In this document: piece by piece, positions 24,641 to 37,613 of the stretch
How positions within the stretch are numbered: the stretch's first letter is position 1
Layout: each line of letters starts with the position of its first letter
From: Casuarina equisetifolia
Taxonomy: Eukaryota; Streptophyta; Magnoliopsida; Fagales; Casuarinaceae
DNA: 64,000 nt
Direction: 5' to 3'
NCBI GenBank assembly: GCA_028551475.1
Contig: CM052359.1
Location: 27,281,583-27,345,582, forward strand
Notes under the pieces: generated by a model
What the model was told of the DNA's origin: nothing
What the model saw: only the letters and a program-made list of their open reading frames with translations
The model's database searches: none
Made by a program: the position numbers and the translations under genes

Positions 24641-26460
24641 TGATTAGAGTTTTTAATTTACTATCTTAAAATTTTATAGAGGACGCTGACACTAATGTCC
24701 TTCAACAGCCTTACCCTAATATGTCCCGGAGAACTCGTCAATCGAGCAGATGAAAGCGGATGGTCGGTCCCCTTCCTTTGTCCACTGATGGCGGATGCCA
24801 GGGGAATCTTTAACTCATGGCAGTCTGCATTATTTTTGTATGTCAAAAAATGGTCGCAGAACTTGTTCCTTCTCTCTCTCGTGCCCCACGTGAAGGGAAA
24901 AGTAGGTCTCAGGTAAACCCTACACTTATTTGGACCACATTCCAACAAGCATAGGAATACCTGAACATAAGTTTTATTAAAAGACGTTCTTAAACAAATG
25001 CAACATGCATTTAACTAGGGGTCAGCTTGGGAGACTAGTTTAAAAATAGTGTAGAAGTCAAGTTCACACATGAATTTAATTTAACTTATAATTGGAGAAA
25101 ATTAACCTCTTAAATCCAATTTTTTGTTCAATTAAATTATAAAGTATTATATGAACATCAAAATTGATTTACAATTCTTCAGGAAATACAATGTGCTTGA
25201 TTACAATTTTTTTGTTAAAATCTAAAAATAAATGTCTCCTAGGTTATGCATAAAAGTTAACCCATAGAGTGTCAAATAGAAGTCATATGACATATGATTT
25301 ATTAGTTAAATAGTGGGTTGTTAAAAAGGAACTATTTAAAAGTAAGATAAAACTCAATGCTTCATTGTAGAAATTCAAAACTGCAAAGACTAAATGAAAA
25401 TTCTCTCAAAAGCCAAGGACATAGTTCGTTTTTGTATTTATAAAAACAAAATGGATACATGTTTGAGGTCTTTAGGTTTTGACCGATAGCTTGTCTTATT
25501 GTCCTGTTCCTACTAACTCCTGCATGTTTTTCTTTAAGTCCCCAATGCACTTTTTGCATGTGCAAAGCCTAATCACTTTTATGGATTTTTCTTCGCTTTT
25601 TGACACCAGAGGCTTCGTAGTTCGAATAACATGTATAGTTTCTTGAGCCGGTTAGGAAATAATTTAGGTGCAAAGACGACCCCTGGATGGTCTTGACGAA
25701 TAAATACAGTGCAATCTTTTTCCCAAGCTGTCCGTAGAGATGACTTTGTCGAACAATAATGGAGGCAGGAAACGACCTTGGCCATGGGGAATGGGGTTCA
25801 ATCTGGATTCATTTAGCAGAAGCTTGCACCGAAATTGTAGACTTTCGGCGACACGTCAGTGGCCAAACCGCTTTTTACAGCAATACGGAAAAAATGATCT
25901 AAGGGATAAGGTCAAAGATTTGTAAAGTATAGGGCAGAAAAAGTGACTCATAATTAACTACAAGGCTAGGTTCATAGTGGTCTTGTAATCTTTATATGCT
26001 TGTGGACCCAAATAGCATCATGCTACCTCCTTGAACAATAACACTACGGTTGGTGAAGATGAACTTTATGGGAAGGATAATCTCCTGAACTTTGCACCGT
26101 AAAACATGTGGTGGGCCGGATTACACTTTGGAAGAGCCGTATAAGACGGGGTTGATCTTGACTTGGCATTAGTCATAATCAGGCATTAATTTGGTGGCGC
26201 AGAAGTTGAAAATGGGGGCATCTTATCTTGGCCCTTGGTCTTATCTTTATCACCGAAATTTGACCGCGGAGCTCTTTGAGCAATCATCTTCAACTTTGCC
26301 CTCGATGAAGGTCAAGAAGAGCGGTGAGAGGTGAACAACAAACGATTAGTCAATTTGGGCGACAGAGACAGGGTTACATGACGTGATTACCACTCGGGAA
26401 AATTTAGGTTGTCTTAAATAAGAGGGGACAAACACCTGAACTTTCTAAGAAACCTCCTTG
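24641..26460. other. Intergenic DNA with GC-richer patches
   Basis: No gene recognised. About 24680-24950 is GC-richer than its flanks and holds a CACGTG G-box near 24888; about 25580-26450 is also GC-richer. Short open frames on both strands match nothing I know. These could be remains of promoters or UTRs of lost genes. Confidence 0.45.
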
Positions 26461-29400
26461 AATCCTGATCACAATCCCGACCACCACGCAACACACTTTT
26501 TTCTTTTCACCCAACCAAAAAAAAAAAAAAGGAAAAAAAATTGTTCTGAAAAATAACTAAAAGCTAAAATATATTTTCAATATTACTTCATGACAAATGA
26601 CATCTCTTGACCAAATTAATGCATTAAATTTAGTTTTATAGATGATTTAGGTGATCCACACTAGTCACTATCTAAAAATGTTAGTTTGTCACGACCAACA
26701 TGAAACGTTTTCTTTGTACGAATTTGCATATCCGATATGTTGCTAATGTAAACTAAATCTGGAAAACGTATTTGAGATATAAAAATGCTTTTGAGAAAAG
26801 AAACTGAAGCATTTTTATTTATAACTTATGTTTTAAAATATATTTTGAATTTTAGTGAAATAAAGCTTTCATTTAATTTATAACATATAAATTCCCGAGT
26901 AAGTTGAAGACAACCTATAAAACGAAATTCACCAACTTTGTAAATTATGCGTACTTCTTTGCAATGAAATGGACTCTTTTTTGCCTGATTTACATAAAAT
27001 ATATTTCGTATCAGAAGTTTACACAGACCTTTGAGGGTCAAGCAGGAGCTATAAGAGTTTGAACCATTCAATAAAGCAGTTTAAATTTCTATTTTTACTT
27101 TTGTTAGTTAAGTTTATAACACTTGAGTTTAAATTATTTATGACCATCTTAATTCATTGATAATTATTATATTAAACGTAGTATGTTTTGGATACTTTTA
27201 CGCTTTAAAGAGAGGAGGACGGGCTACTCACGCAAATATTGTAAATATTTCCGATGAAATTGAAAAAGAAAAAAAGAAAAAGAAATAGACAGGATAGCAT
27301 TTGGATGAATATTTCTCCTATTTCTTTGAGATGGAGATACCGAATTGAGCCATCAATGGACGGAAGACGAAGACGACGGAGTTCAACTTAGCCAAAAGCA
27401 TTATTATTTTATGTTTGGTTAACGTGTGTGAACACAAACCGGAAAGAGAATCCCTATATATGATCATCAAAAGTTGACTGACCTTTGTAGTGAAATGGAC
27501 ATGTTTATTTTCTTTTTAATAAATGGGATAAATTTTGTTAATACCAATAAAATTGAATGTAATAATTAATAATTATGGTTGAATAAATGTAAGAAGTAGA
27601 ATGTAAGCCTAAGCCTAAGCCTAAGCTTTAAGAAATAGACACTTACATGGTAAACTACCATAAAATACAAAAACGAAAACATAAAATACATGAAACGTGT
27701 TTGTTTGAGTGTAAAATAAGTCTCAAAGACACTACTTCATAACACTTTATTTATGACTAAATCTCTTCTTAGTCTGTGTATAATTACATTGTATGGGAAA
27801 TTACTACCTTCAATTTGTCATTTAATAAAGGATTAAAATGTGCGTTTTCTCTGCCAAACTGAAAGCCCCATGATCACGGGAAGTTTTGCACTTATTACTT
27901 CGGCGGGTAAAACCTAACATCCAAATCATTACAAGGCTTTTTCGGGTGAAAACAATTATTACCACTTGTTTAATTTGAAGACTTTTCTCCAAACATTCTG
28001 ACTTCCAAGAACAGAAAGGAAGCTTGTATTATACCTGCTTAATCTTCTTCATCCTTTTTTTTTTTTTCTTTCCTTTTGTTTTTAATTATGAAATTGAAAC
28101 GTATGAACTAAGACGTCTAATAAAAAGGAAAAAAAAACCCAAAAGATTAATAATCAATTCATTTTCTGACATCATGTGGATCGGTTTGACAGGTTAAATT
28201 ACATATTTTTGTTATTGCATATTCATGAAGCCTCCCCTTTTGGGTATATGGTTCCACAAAGAAAGTGACCATTGGCAAGAGTTTTTGTCCCATTAACTAA
28301 AGGTCAAATCATTTTTCTTATGCAATGTCGACATCACTCACCCTACGTCTTTTGCACATGTAATCAACAAGGGGAAATAATGCAAAAATAAGTTACGGGA
28401 AGAGGAGGCAAAGTTCAGGCGGACTTCTCTTCTTCGTAAGATCCCACAGGGACAGGGGATTCGATTCGCACTACTCCACTCTTGTCCTGTACACAAGTCT
28501 ATTATTGACGCAACGCCTTTTGCATGAGAGTCCCATTCAGTCTATTATTGTTTCTTGGTCGACCATTTTCCTTATCCATTATATGAAAACTAATTTAGTC
28601 CACCAAAAGTAGCTTTTTTTATTTTTATTTTTATTTTTATTTAAAAATATTTTCTTTGGGCCATGGGGTGAAAGTTATGGATAAATTGAATATTTCTGAC
28701 TATCCTCATTCACTTTGAGAATTTCAAGATTTGTAAAACTAAACAAAGCTGCAAATTGTAAAACTAAAAAAATTTGGGTTTCCAATCGTTTGGGCCGTGG
28801 AAGCCGGAACTGAAGCCTCCCAATATTCAAGATAGAAGTGGACTCAGTTACGGGCAAACCAGAGTGTAAGGAACTCGTTTGTGTAACTTCAATACAAGGA
28901 TAGAATTCAATTACTTCTGCATGGGTGAAAGCCCAAAGTCTGCAGCAAGAAATTATCCCACGTCATGCATGAGGAGAAGCTGCTGACGTGAGCGGCGGAA
29001 GAGAGCCGAACGCTACATCGATTGTGGCAGCAAGGGCAGCAGCATTGGCTGGAAAAGTTGGTACCGGAAGGTGAAGGGAAAAAATAATGGTCTTTTTGTT
29101 GGGACCCTTTGATGCAAGAAACTAAGGACCATTTTTCCTTAGTTTTCATCTTTGTTCATTTAGTCTCAAAATCAAACAATGTTGTTCCAAAATCGAACTT
29201 ATTACGTAGTAAAGTCTATAAATTGTAATAAGTTTTTGTAAGAATTTTACAATTTGTCAAATGCAATATTTGAGCATAAATAAAAATGTTATAATTGAAC
29301 ATTTTTTTTAGGTAATATATAATATTTGAACTTTTACCAAAAAAATAAAAATAAAAAAGCATAGTAAATCACAAACGTAAAATTTCCCTTACATATACAA

Positions 29401-29679
29401 ATCTATTTCAAGTATATCTTGAAGTAAAATGACATTGGCTTGATCCTATTCCTCAAAACTACAGTGTTTGCTTTGCTTCTAATGCATAAAATTATATCAT
29501 TTTGTCCACTAATTATTAGAAAACCTAATAATCTTTTCCTTGGAACAATTAGGGCTACAACTATGCACTACAAGTAGCTACATACATAGGACTACAATCT
29601 CTAATCCCTCTAGATGTTGAGCATACTTTTAACTTTTTTATCCATTAATTAGGATTTCAACTACAATAGGAAAGGCGGA
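26461..29679. other. AT-rich intergenic DNA
   Basis: No gene recognised. It contains a CCTAAG run (27604-27626) and A/T-rich simple sequence. A GC-richer patch at 28670-29150 has an 80-codon minus-strand open frame with no family resemblance. Confidence 0.55.
27604..27626. repeat. TAAGCC hexamer run, telomere-variant-like
   Basis: Nearly four perfect TAAGCC units. One base per unit differs from the plant telomere complement CCCTAAA and one base is missing, so this may be a coincidental hexamer microsatellite. Confidence 0.7.
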
Positions 29680-30831
29680 TTTTTCATTTGTTGCTTTAGG
29701 CTACTTAATTAAGTTTTTAGGGGAAATTGTGGCATGATAGTCAAAATTATAGAGATGTATTATTTTATCTACAATGGAGGCAAAATTTATTGTAATAATA
29801 AAAGCATGTAAATGGTTGCTTTGGATAAAAGAATTCATAAAAAAACTTGGTTTCACGCAAGAGGAGTATGTGTTATTTTGTGGTAGCCAAAGAGTTATAT
29901 GTTTTGTGAAGAATTCTATTTTTTATCAAAAATCAAAGCATATTGATATAACATATTATTTGATATAAGATATCATGAAAACTAAAGAAGTTAAGTATGG
30001 AAAAGTACATACTAAGGATAATGGTTCAAATATGATGACAAAGGTACTTCGGTAGGATAAGTTTGAGTTTTGTTGGCATTTGGCTGCTTTGGATTTCGCT
30101 TGAGAAATTAATGTTTGGAATCTTTCTCATTTAAGCTAGAGGGAGAGAATTGTTAGGCCTTTGCAACCCAAATTCGAGCCAAATTTGTGCCTTATGTTGT
30201 ATCCCTTTAAGGGTGGTATTGCCTTAATATTGGATAAAGAGAGTTTTAAGGGTAGTCGTAAAAAGAAAAATGAGAGAGAAAAAGAAAAGAATATAATCTT
30301 TATAGGAATTAGAAGTCCTATATAGTAGTTAATCAAATACTTGATAAATGTTGATTTGTGGTTTGATGGAGCTAATTTTTGGTTAGTAGGTTTGAGATTA
30401 TGTGCTTTTTATTTTGAACAATTGGATTGACGTTAAGAGCTCTTTATTAGTATATTTTGATTAAAATATGAGTGATTTTTCTCAACTTTTTTTAATTAAG
30501 TTGATATTTTCAACTTATTTTTTATAACCAATTGTTGATTCAATTATTGTTAGATTGGTGAATCTTTATCTTGTTGATATTGTTGAGGACTTGATTAGGT
30601 TATAAACCTAAAAATTTATATTGAAGATTTGAGTAGATTATGTGATCGGTTCTATGGTTTTTATCTTTTATGTTAGGAGAGTTTTTCATGTAGAAAATTC
30701 TTATGTTGATTGAGTAGATTGTAATATTTGCATATTTTACTTGTAATTTAAAGTATATTACTTGTATTTCAGTATTTTCTTATAAGGTCAATCAAAGTAG
30801 AAAAATTTAGACTTTTTTTTTTTTCCCAACA
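29680..30831 (+). mobile_element. Ty1/copia fossil: RNase H end plus 3' LTR
   Basis: The plus strand from about 29690 to 30050 holds the C-terminal RNase H part of a copia polyprotein (an STMEAKF-like motif, a WLLWIKEF-like motif, a KSKHIDITYYLI-like motif). A polypurine tract (about 30137-30149) is followed by a putative 3' LTR starting TGTTAGG at 30151 and ending CCCAACA near 30831, about 680 bp. Upstream gag, integrase and most reverse transcriptase were not recognised. It is broken, though part of the RNase H frame is still readable, so it is of moderate age. Confidence 0.75.
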
Positions 30832-32100
30832 AGAGAGAGATCTAAGCCTCTCGAGGAGGGGAATCGTGGGTTGACAAGAAGAGGCATGGGGTTTGGGGTA
30901 TAGGGTACCAAATCATGACCTAGGTTTTGGATGGTTAGTAGCTAACTATTGGGGTTTGGATGGTTAGAAACTCACAATGGCTAGTTATTTTTTATCTGAT
31001 TAAAATCAAGAAATGTTGGTCAGATGGGTGGTTAATTGATTGCATACTTTTTGCGTTCTTGCTCAAGTTTTGATTTGTTTATTCTACATTATTCTACATT
31101 ATTCTACAAATGCATGTTTGTCTTTACATAAATAATTAATCTTCAACATTGTACTAGGAAGATAAGATTTATGCAAATAACTCAACAATATCTCATTATC
31201 AAGATCAAGAACATGTACGCTATTTCGAATATAAGATGTATACAAACGAGAAAGTCACTTGTCGTCGTTATCTATACCGCAAAAGAATGAAATAAAACAA
31301 AAAATCTATGAGTACAAACTAACACACAATCGTTAATGACATAGGTCGAGTCATGCTATGGACCACTAAATAGGGAAAGTAATTCACAGGATAAGCAGCA
31401 TAAATCTTAACAATTATACACACGGTTATGAAGTTTTCGATGGAGGCACATGGCATTACTTTGTTAAACCCCAAAAATTACAAGAAGTTGCGTACCTTTA
31501 CTTTTGCGGATAATAAAATTACTACAAGCTATGACGTTTATGCGTCTAATTTTTAAGGCTTTTCTATGCGGATTCTAACTTTGAGAAAAAGAAAGGAGTG
31601 AAATACATGAACTTGGTTCCATTGAATTGGAGAGTGAGCACTTCACTTGCTCAGTATCTTTCTTCCTTCTAGTCCTTTTTTTTTTTTTTTCATTTTACAA
31701 TCTGGAAGACTGAAAAGTATAAGCGGCAAAAGGGAAAAAGTTGGTTTCCTAACAAATCTCATTAGTTTCTTCAATGAACCAATAACGACCTTGTAACAGG
31801 GTTATTATTTCTTTTTTCTTTCTCATGGACCGAAAATTCACCTTGTTTTTGTATTCAAAAGATAAATTCCTTCACGTGCTTGAAGGACAAAGATCTTCAA
31901 TTTGAACCACAGAAATGTGTCCTAATGTCTTAATCAATTTAGAGTCTAATTAAGAAGAGATGTATCCTCGTTTAGCACGGAAACTCCATATTCATTATTG
32001 GTCTCGTTATTTTCAAAGAAGATTTCCATGGACACAAAGAAACCTTAAATAGCTACATCATCAAGCCAAATTGGTTTACTTCATGTTGTTATTCATAGTG
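30832..32100. other. Intergenic DNA, no gene recognised
   Basis: AT-rich sequence. A direct repeat ATTCTACATT occurs near 31080-31108. Nothing else is supported. Confidence 0.5.
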
Positions 32101-32244
32101 ATGGATTCAACAATGTACAATGCTGCAACTCTAGGTGACAGAACCTACCTCGAAGATTTGGAAGTTGATCGTGTTCATGTTCTAGTAACATCTAAGGCAG
32201 AAAGGGTTTTACATATTGCTGCTAGAAGACCTAAAAAGAGCTAG
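32101..32244 (+). pseudogene. Fragment of an ankyrin-repeat protein gene (ACD6/ITN1-like first repeat)
   Basis: A 47-codon frame opens with ATG at 32101. Its start (MDSTMYNAATLGDRTYLEDL) and later LVTSKAERVLHIAARRP match the N-terminal first ankyrin repeat of plant ankyrin/PGG-domain membrane proteins (typically MDP.LY.AA..GD...L and ..NTVLHIAA). Nothing ankyrin-like continues after the stop, so this is a 5' scrap of a gene that would normally exceed 500 codons. It lies about 230 bp upstream of an L1 LINE relic, whose insertion may have removed the rest. The start codon and sequence preceding it may still be promoter-derived. Confidence 0.65.
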
Positions 32245-32469
32245 TTTATGGAAGACCAAAATGGAGACCAAAGAGAAATTCTATATTTTAGTTTTTAAAA
32301 TTTTAATATACAGTTATAAATATATGTACCGAGGGACTTATCTCAGAAAAACGAATATTATACATATTTATTATTCATATATTATAAATATTCATTCAAA
32401 GAATGAATAAAATATTGTCTTTGTACTAACTCAAGGTGCATTCAGTTGAAAGCTTAACTATCTGAAGGA

Positions 32470-33760
32470 AATGGGGAAAATTGGGAGGTTGAAGGGCGAT
32501 AAACACTTCAGAGGGGTGTCTCATCTTCTTTATGTTGACAGTGTCCTAATCTTCATGACCGAGAATAGAAGATCAGTAGTAATTACATCAGTATTGATGA
32601 GTATAAACCTAATAAATGAGTATGAAACGAATAGCGGGGAAAAAGTTAATGTCAAGAAAAATAGACTCCTTGTGTCGAAAAGATGCAACAAAGAAAGGAA
32701 GAACTCATCAAGGAGTTAATAAGATTCTAATACATTGATTTTCCAATCAAGTACTTGGGGTTACCACTATGCAGCGGAAAAAACAAACTCAATTACTATG
32801 ATGACATGTTGGAAATTATAGAAAACAAACTGCGGAATTGGAAGGCTAAGTTTTTATTTCAAGGAGGCAAGTTGACAATGGTGGAGACCATATTATATGC
32901 AATGCCAATTCACGTCTTATCCATCATCAAAGTTCCAAAGATAATCCTAAAAAAAAATAAAAAATGAATGATGACGAATTTCATGTGGAGCTCTAAGGTG
33001 GACCAGGTAGCCTTTTAGTCATATGGGAAGCTATATGCACCTCATATGATGTAGGCTTTTCATACAAAATTTGCTTAGAACTATGTACATGGCCATCCCG
33101 ATGGGCTTCTCTAATTAATCTAAAATATAAGGCATCCTATTGAAGCGATATGAAAAGGAAGAAGACAGTGCACTACCACACGTGGAATATGACATCCCTA
33201 GTGGTGGGCTACAAAATTAAGCGTGGAAGTTGGATAATCAGATAAGGAAATTGCTCCTTTGGGAAGGACAATTGATTAGGGCAAATACTATGGTCTCCCC
33301 AAGGCCAAAGACTAGAAATAATTGTTAAAGAAGTAATAGAATTAAGATTTCATGAATACCCAACTATCTAGGGAGCAATAGGAATAGGCCAACAAGATAC
33401 TATTTGCTGAGAAAAAGGATAGGATGATGTGTGATCTGAATGTCTTAGGAACATTCTGAATCTCCTTGGTTTATAATGATAGAAGAGTGAAAAAAGACAA
33501 AGGCACATGAGGAAAGTTTAGATGGAATAATGTAGTACCTTCCAAGATAGGATAATTTGTGTGAAAACTTATTCATTATGGAGTCCTTGTGGAAAGTAAT
33601 ATGTAGACAAGAGGAGTATGAGTGGCATCTAAATATCAATGTTGCAGAAGTGCACAAAGGGAAATGGTTGATCATTTATTCAAGCACAATGAGTTGCCAC
33701 AACAAGTATGGAGGAAGTTTGGAGAGATACATATTTTCTAGACATTAGACATCTTTTGTA
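32470..33760 (+). mobile_element. L1-type LINE relic (reverse transcriptase C-terminal half)
   Basis: The plus strand keeps, in two or more frames, the distal part of a plant L1 reverse transcriptase: SHLLYVDSVLIF (the YxDD box, here YVDS), then a GEKVNVKKNR-like segment, then in another frame LGLPLCSGKNKLNYYDDMLE, NKLRNWKAKFLFQGGKLTM and ILYAMPIHVLSIIKVPK, the thumb region. A weak FMWSS-like continuation follows 32970. The second Asp of the catalytic box reads Ser, and frames shift between the blocks, so it is dead. Neither the endonuclease nor a poly(A) tail was delimited. Confidence 0.75.
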
Positions 33761-35480
33761 GTCTTAATCAGACCAAACAATAATCTTGAACTTTCCTTTT
33801 AAGGGGAGCAATAGTCTTTAATGACCTTTATTATGATATCCACGTGTGATTATTTTGGATTATGCATATTGATTGAAAATGGTGTAATAAATGCTTAGCC
33901 TTATAGGGGTGAAATAAATAAGGTCTCATACCAATCTTTGGTAAGTTGATGAGTCTTCAAGTAGAGGATCTTGCTTAGAAGATTTGCCCTTGGTATCATA
34001 TTATGGAGCGGTCAACTTTAGCTTTAGCTTTTGGTCTATGGGAATAATTGAGAGCTTGTAGGTAGGATGTCCAAATTCTGATAATAACTTTAGAGTATGT
34101 ATTTGTTGGTTAAGGCATATTCCTTCCTTTGATCTTATTATTTCAATTCCTAAAAAGTATTTGAGGATACACTAAATATGAAATTGCACTATAGTTTCTA
34201 ATAAAAAAAATCTATTGCCAATGTGTTAGCATGATATTGCATTAGTGTGATGCATAAGATCAACTTGTCTTCATATAGCTTCACTCTTGTCGGAATATTG
34301 AACTTATTCTCTTATGGAAATAATTATTGCAATATTTGATTGTAAGGCCTTATACATCTTTTTTTTTTTTTAAAAAAAAAAATTATAGACTCAATACTAT
34401 AATGTGTATTCCCCGCATCGCCTATGAGGCGAAGCTCAGCATAGATGGTGGGAAGAAGCCCAATTTGCGTGAACATTAAATGGGGCGACGTCGTTGTAGC
34501 ATAAGGTGTATTGAACAAGCTTTGATTTCCTTATATCTTGTTGTACACGCTTCCGTGCTGCTCCTTATTTCACACGTGAATTCTTTGTGCAAAATAAAAG
34601 TTTTATATCAAGTATATGATTTTTTTTTTGTGAAGCTTAAGTGAAAAATAAAATACATTTTAATTTTGATCAAACTTTTAGATTAAGTCTTTAAGCTTTT
34701 TAAAATAGCAACATTCTAATATGAAATTAAAGCTTAGGTTAAATATACCTTATTGTGTAACTTAAACCTAATACTGTTCAATATTTAGAAGTGCGTATAT
34801 ATGATGAAAGTTTCACATGAAACATGTGAGTCCTTGTGGTGAAATTCAAACAAAGGAAATGCCCTTTTATTTGTTGAATTAACTTTTGAATTAGAACTGT
34901 CAAAGTTTCGATACTATTAACTTGCATGCTTTAGTTCTATATCATGAAGAAACCAAACATAAGGTTTCATAAGGTGTAAGATTTCATTTTATACAAGAAA
35001 TTGTTTCATAAGGAGTGATACGAATGAAGATTTCATTTTACCCAGCAATTATGTCGGCTTTTTCCAAACCCTTTGACAACCCAAGCGCAATTGATAAAAT
35101 AAATTGATAAAATAGGACCCCAGAAGTTCCAGCTGAGCTGTCATGAACAAAAAGCAACGGAGCTGTCATCCGTCGTTTCGCTTAACCAAGTAACTGCCGA
35201 ATTTAACTGCCTCTCTCTCTCTCCTCCTCCCCTTTAACAACCCAAGTCTTCCGGTCCTCTGAATCAAAACGGCAAGAACGCTGATCCACTCAGATTCAGC
35301 CACGTTTCTCTCCCCCCCACTGGACCCCACCGCCTGTACACTCGCCTTATAAGCTAACCCGTCCTCAACCCACATTCCCACACTTTGCCTATCAATTACC
35401 GCAAAATATTCCCGCTCTGAGAGAACCGAGGGGGCGACGGGGACAAGGCGAAAGAAAGTGATAGAAAGTTGAAGAAACAT
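33761..35480. other. Intergenic DNA and Alba promoter region
   Basis: No gene recognised before the Alba leader. A T13/A11 tract occurs at 34359-34382. A CT-rich tract lies at 35210-35232. A TATAAG at 35348-35353 is a possible TATA element about 140 bp upstream of the Alba start codon. Confidence 0.45.
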
Positions 35481-35489
35481 AGAAAAACG

Positions 35490-37613
35490 ATGGCCGCAGT
35501 TGAAGTATCCGGACCCGGTGAGCCTCAGAAGAAGAACAGAATTCAGGTTTCCAACACCAAGAAACCGCTCTTCTTCTACGTCAACCTCGCCAAGGTACAA
35601 CAACTCTTCCTTCTTTTTACGCGTTATGTTTATATCTGGCTTCGACGAAATTGTTGGATAAGTAACAGATGTGAATAATGTATGTGAGATGAGCAAAATG
35701 CAATTTCTAATTCATTTGAGTCTGAATCTTACTTCTTTTAGCCGAATGCAGTAGATGATTGGCACCGATCTTCTTTTATTTTAACTTTATGTTTTTGGTT
35801 GGTCTTGATCCATGTGACTTCTTTGATTGCGATGAAGGTTATTGCCTTAGATTCATTATTGCTGATTAGATGCAACTGCTTGAAGTTTATTCAGTGGCTT
35901 GGTCTACCTGGTCTGAGAACTAAATTGTCAACAAAGCTTTTGGCTTCTTTTGGTTTCATGGAAAGAAATAAGGATGAAGCAAACGAAATGTGGATTTTTA
36001 TTTAGGTGCCATTCTTTCACGTTTTGGTTTAACAAAGAACAAAAAAAAAAAAAAAAAAAGATTTCCTTTTCATTTCTTTCATAGCAAATAGTGAATCGAG
36101 AGTCCTCAATTACTTATATATCTTTTGATTGACTGCATCCCCCAGCGAACGTTAGGATATATAATTATCTAACTCATGCTTCACTTGATGCAGAGGTACA
36201 TGCAGCAGCACAATGAGGTTGAGCTTTCTGCTTTAGGAATGGGTACATTTTCTGTAAACTACTCTTGTTAACCTAAAAATCTTTTATTTGGACTGCATTT
36301 CTCTTCGTGTACCCAGAAGAATTTTCCTTTTTCGTTCCTCAGAAAGTAGATGGAACAGAAAGGAAAGACAAAATTCAGTTCTGTGTTATTTTCTCTCTCC
36401 TTTTGCACGTCATGGACGAAGAAAATTTTTCAGATTAAAAATTCAGATTTCTTCAATGAATAGAATCTCTCATTCGATCGACACAAAAATTTTCGAGCAT
36501 AGTAGTGTCACTACGACAGTTACGTTTTGAGTTTGATTTGAGTTTGATTTGAGTTATTGGTGTTGGAAATTCTAGCAAGCTTTCTTTTCTCGCTTCCTCT
36601 TTATCAAAAACTTCAATTCAATTAGATGGGTTCTAAAACTCTCTCGTTCTGTTTCCTTATGGTTGTAATAAATATGCTCGGATTCTGCATCTGGTGGCAC
36701 TAGGAACAACACCCCCCCCTCCTCCCCTTCCCCTCCGAACAGGACAACCCCACTTGGAGCATAGAAGAAGAAATATAAGAGAAGCTTCGTTGGCATTTGG
36801 CCAGCAATAATGAGTAGACTGTCAATAAGGAGCTTTCTTAATTAATAGAAATTTCACATCAATCATCGTGGATACTCTGTGCATATACATGTGCATAACA
36901 GAAGAACGTATTGTTGCGTTTGTTCAGCTGGGAGAGAAATTAAAGAGATCTTCTTGGGTTTTGTTTTTTGTCTGCTACACCGAGTGATGGGGCCAAGGAA
37001 TAGGAAAGGAAAAACTTCAATGATTTGTTTTACTTTTATCATTTAAGCTGTGTAATTTTTTATGCAATTCAGTGCGTTTCTCACTCTCTACTAGTTCATT
37101 CATCGTTTTGTAGAAATAGAAGTTTTGGATTATCTTCACTAGTTAAAAATTTTTGCATACTTCGTTGCAGCAATAACTACAGTTGTCACAATTGCTGAAA
37201 TTTTGAAGAACAATGGACTGGCTACGCAGAAGAGTAAAATTTCCGTCATTCCAATGCTAATATTATTTCATAGAAATGGTAGTGATAGGAGATTTTATTA
37301 TTATTTTTGTGTATGAATGGAACAGAAGTCTTGACATCTACAGTCGGCATGAAAGATGAGAGCAAAGGGCGTTTGGTTCAAAAGGCCAAGGTAGGTTTGT
37401 CTTTTTACTGGGCAGACTATAACCCGGTTTGCTTTGCTTGCTCGAGAAGTTTTTGTGTGTTACTGATCACTTTCCTTTTGGTTCCTGACCTTTTTTCACG
37501 TAATCTTTTAGATTGAGATCGTGCTGGGGAAGTCGGAGAAATTTGACTCTCTGATGACAGCTGCCACGGCTGCACAGGAGGCAGCTACCGAGGACAAAGA
37601 AGAAGAACATTGA
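35490..37613 (+). CDS. Small Alba-domain DNA/RNA-binding protein
   Basis: Five exons, 35490-35594, 36194-36242, 37171-37233, 37326-37390, 37512-37613, with GT..AG junctions and matching phase, encode 127 residues. The order is MAAVEVSGPGEPQKKNR, then IQVSNTKKPLFFYVNLAK, RYMQQHNEVELSALGMAIT, TVVTIAEILKNNGLATQKK, VLTSTVGMKDESKGRLVQKA and KIEIVLGKSEKFDSL, ending in an acidic DKEEEH tail. The core (about 18-100) is the Alba fold, which binds RNA and DNA; the short plant members (At1g29250, At2g34160 type) lack RGG repeats, as here. Length fits that subgroup. The ATG is the first in the leader and the family's conserved RIQVSNTKKPLFFYVNLAK follows soon after. It has no functional neighbour in the window. 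Confidence 0.92.

Noticed and set aside
24661-24948. Overlapping open frames on both strands in a GC-richer patch
   Set aside because: No protein family resemblance and no splice context; left as intergenic.
27604-27626. Interstitial telomere
   Set aside because: The unit TAAGCC differs from the plant telomere repeat and there are fewer than four units.
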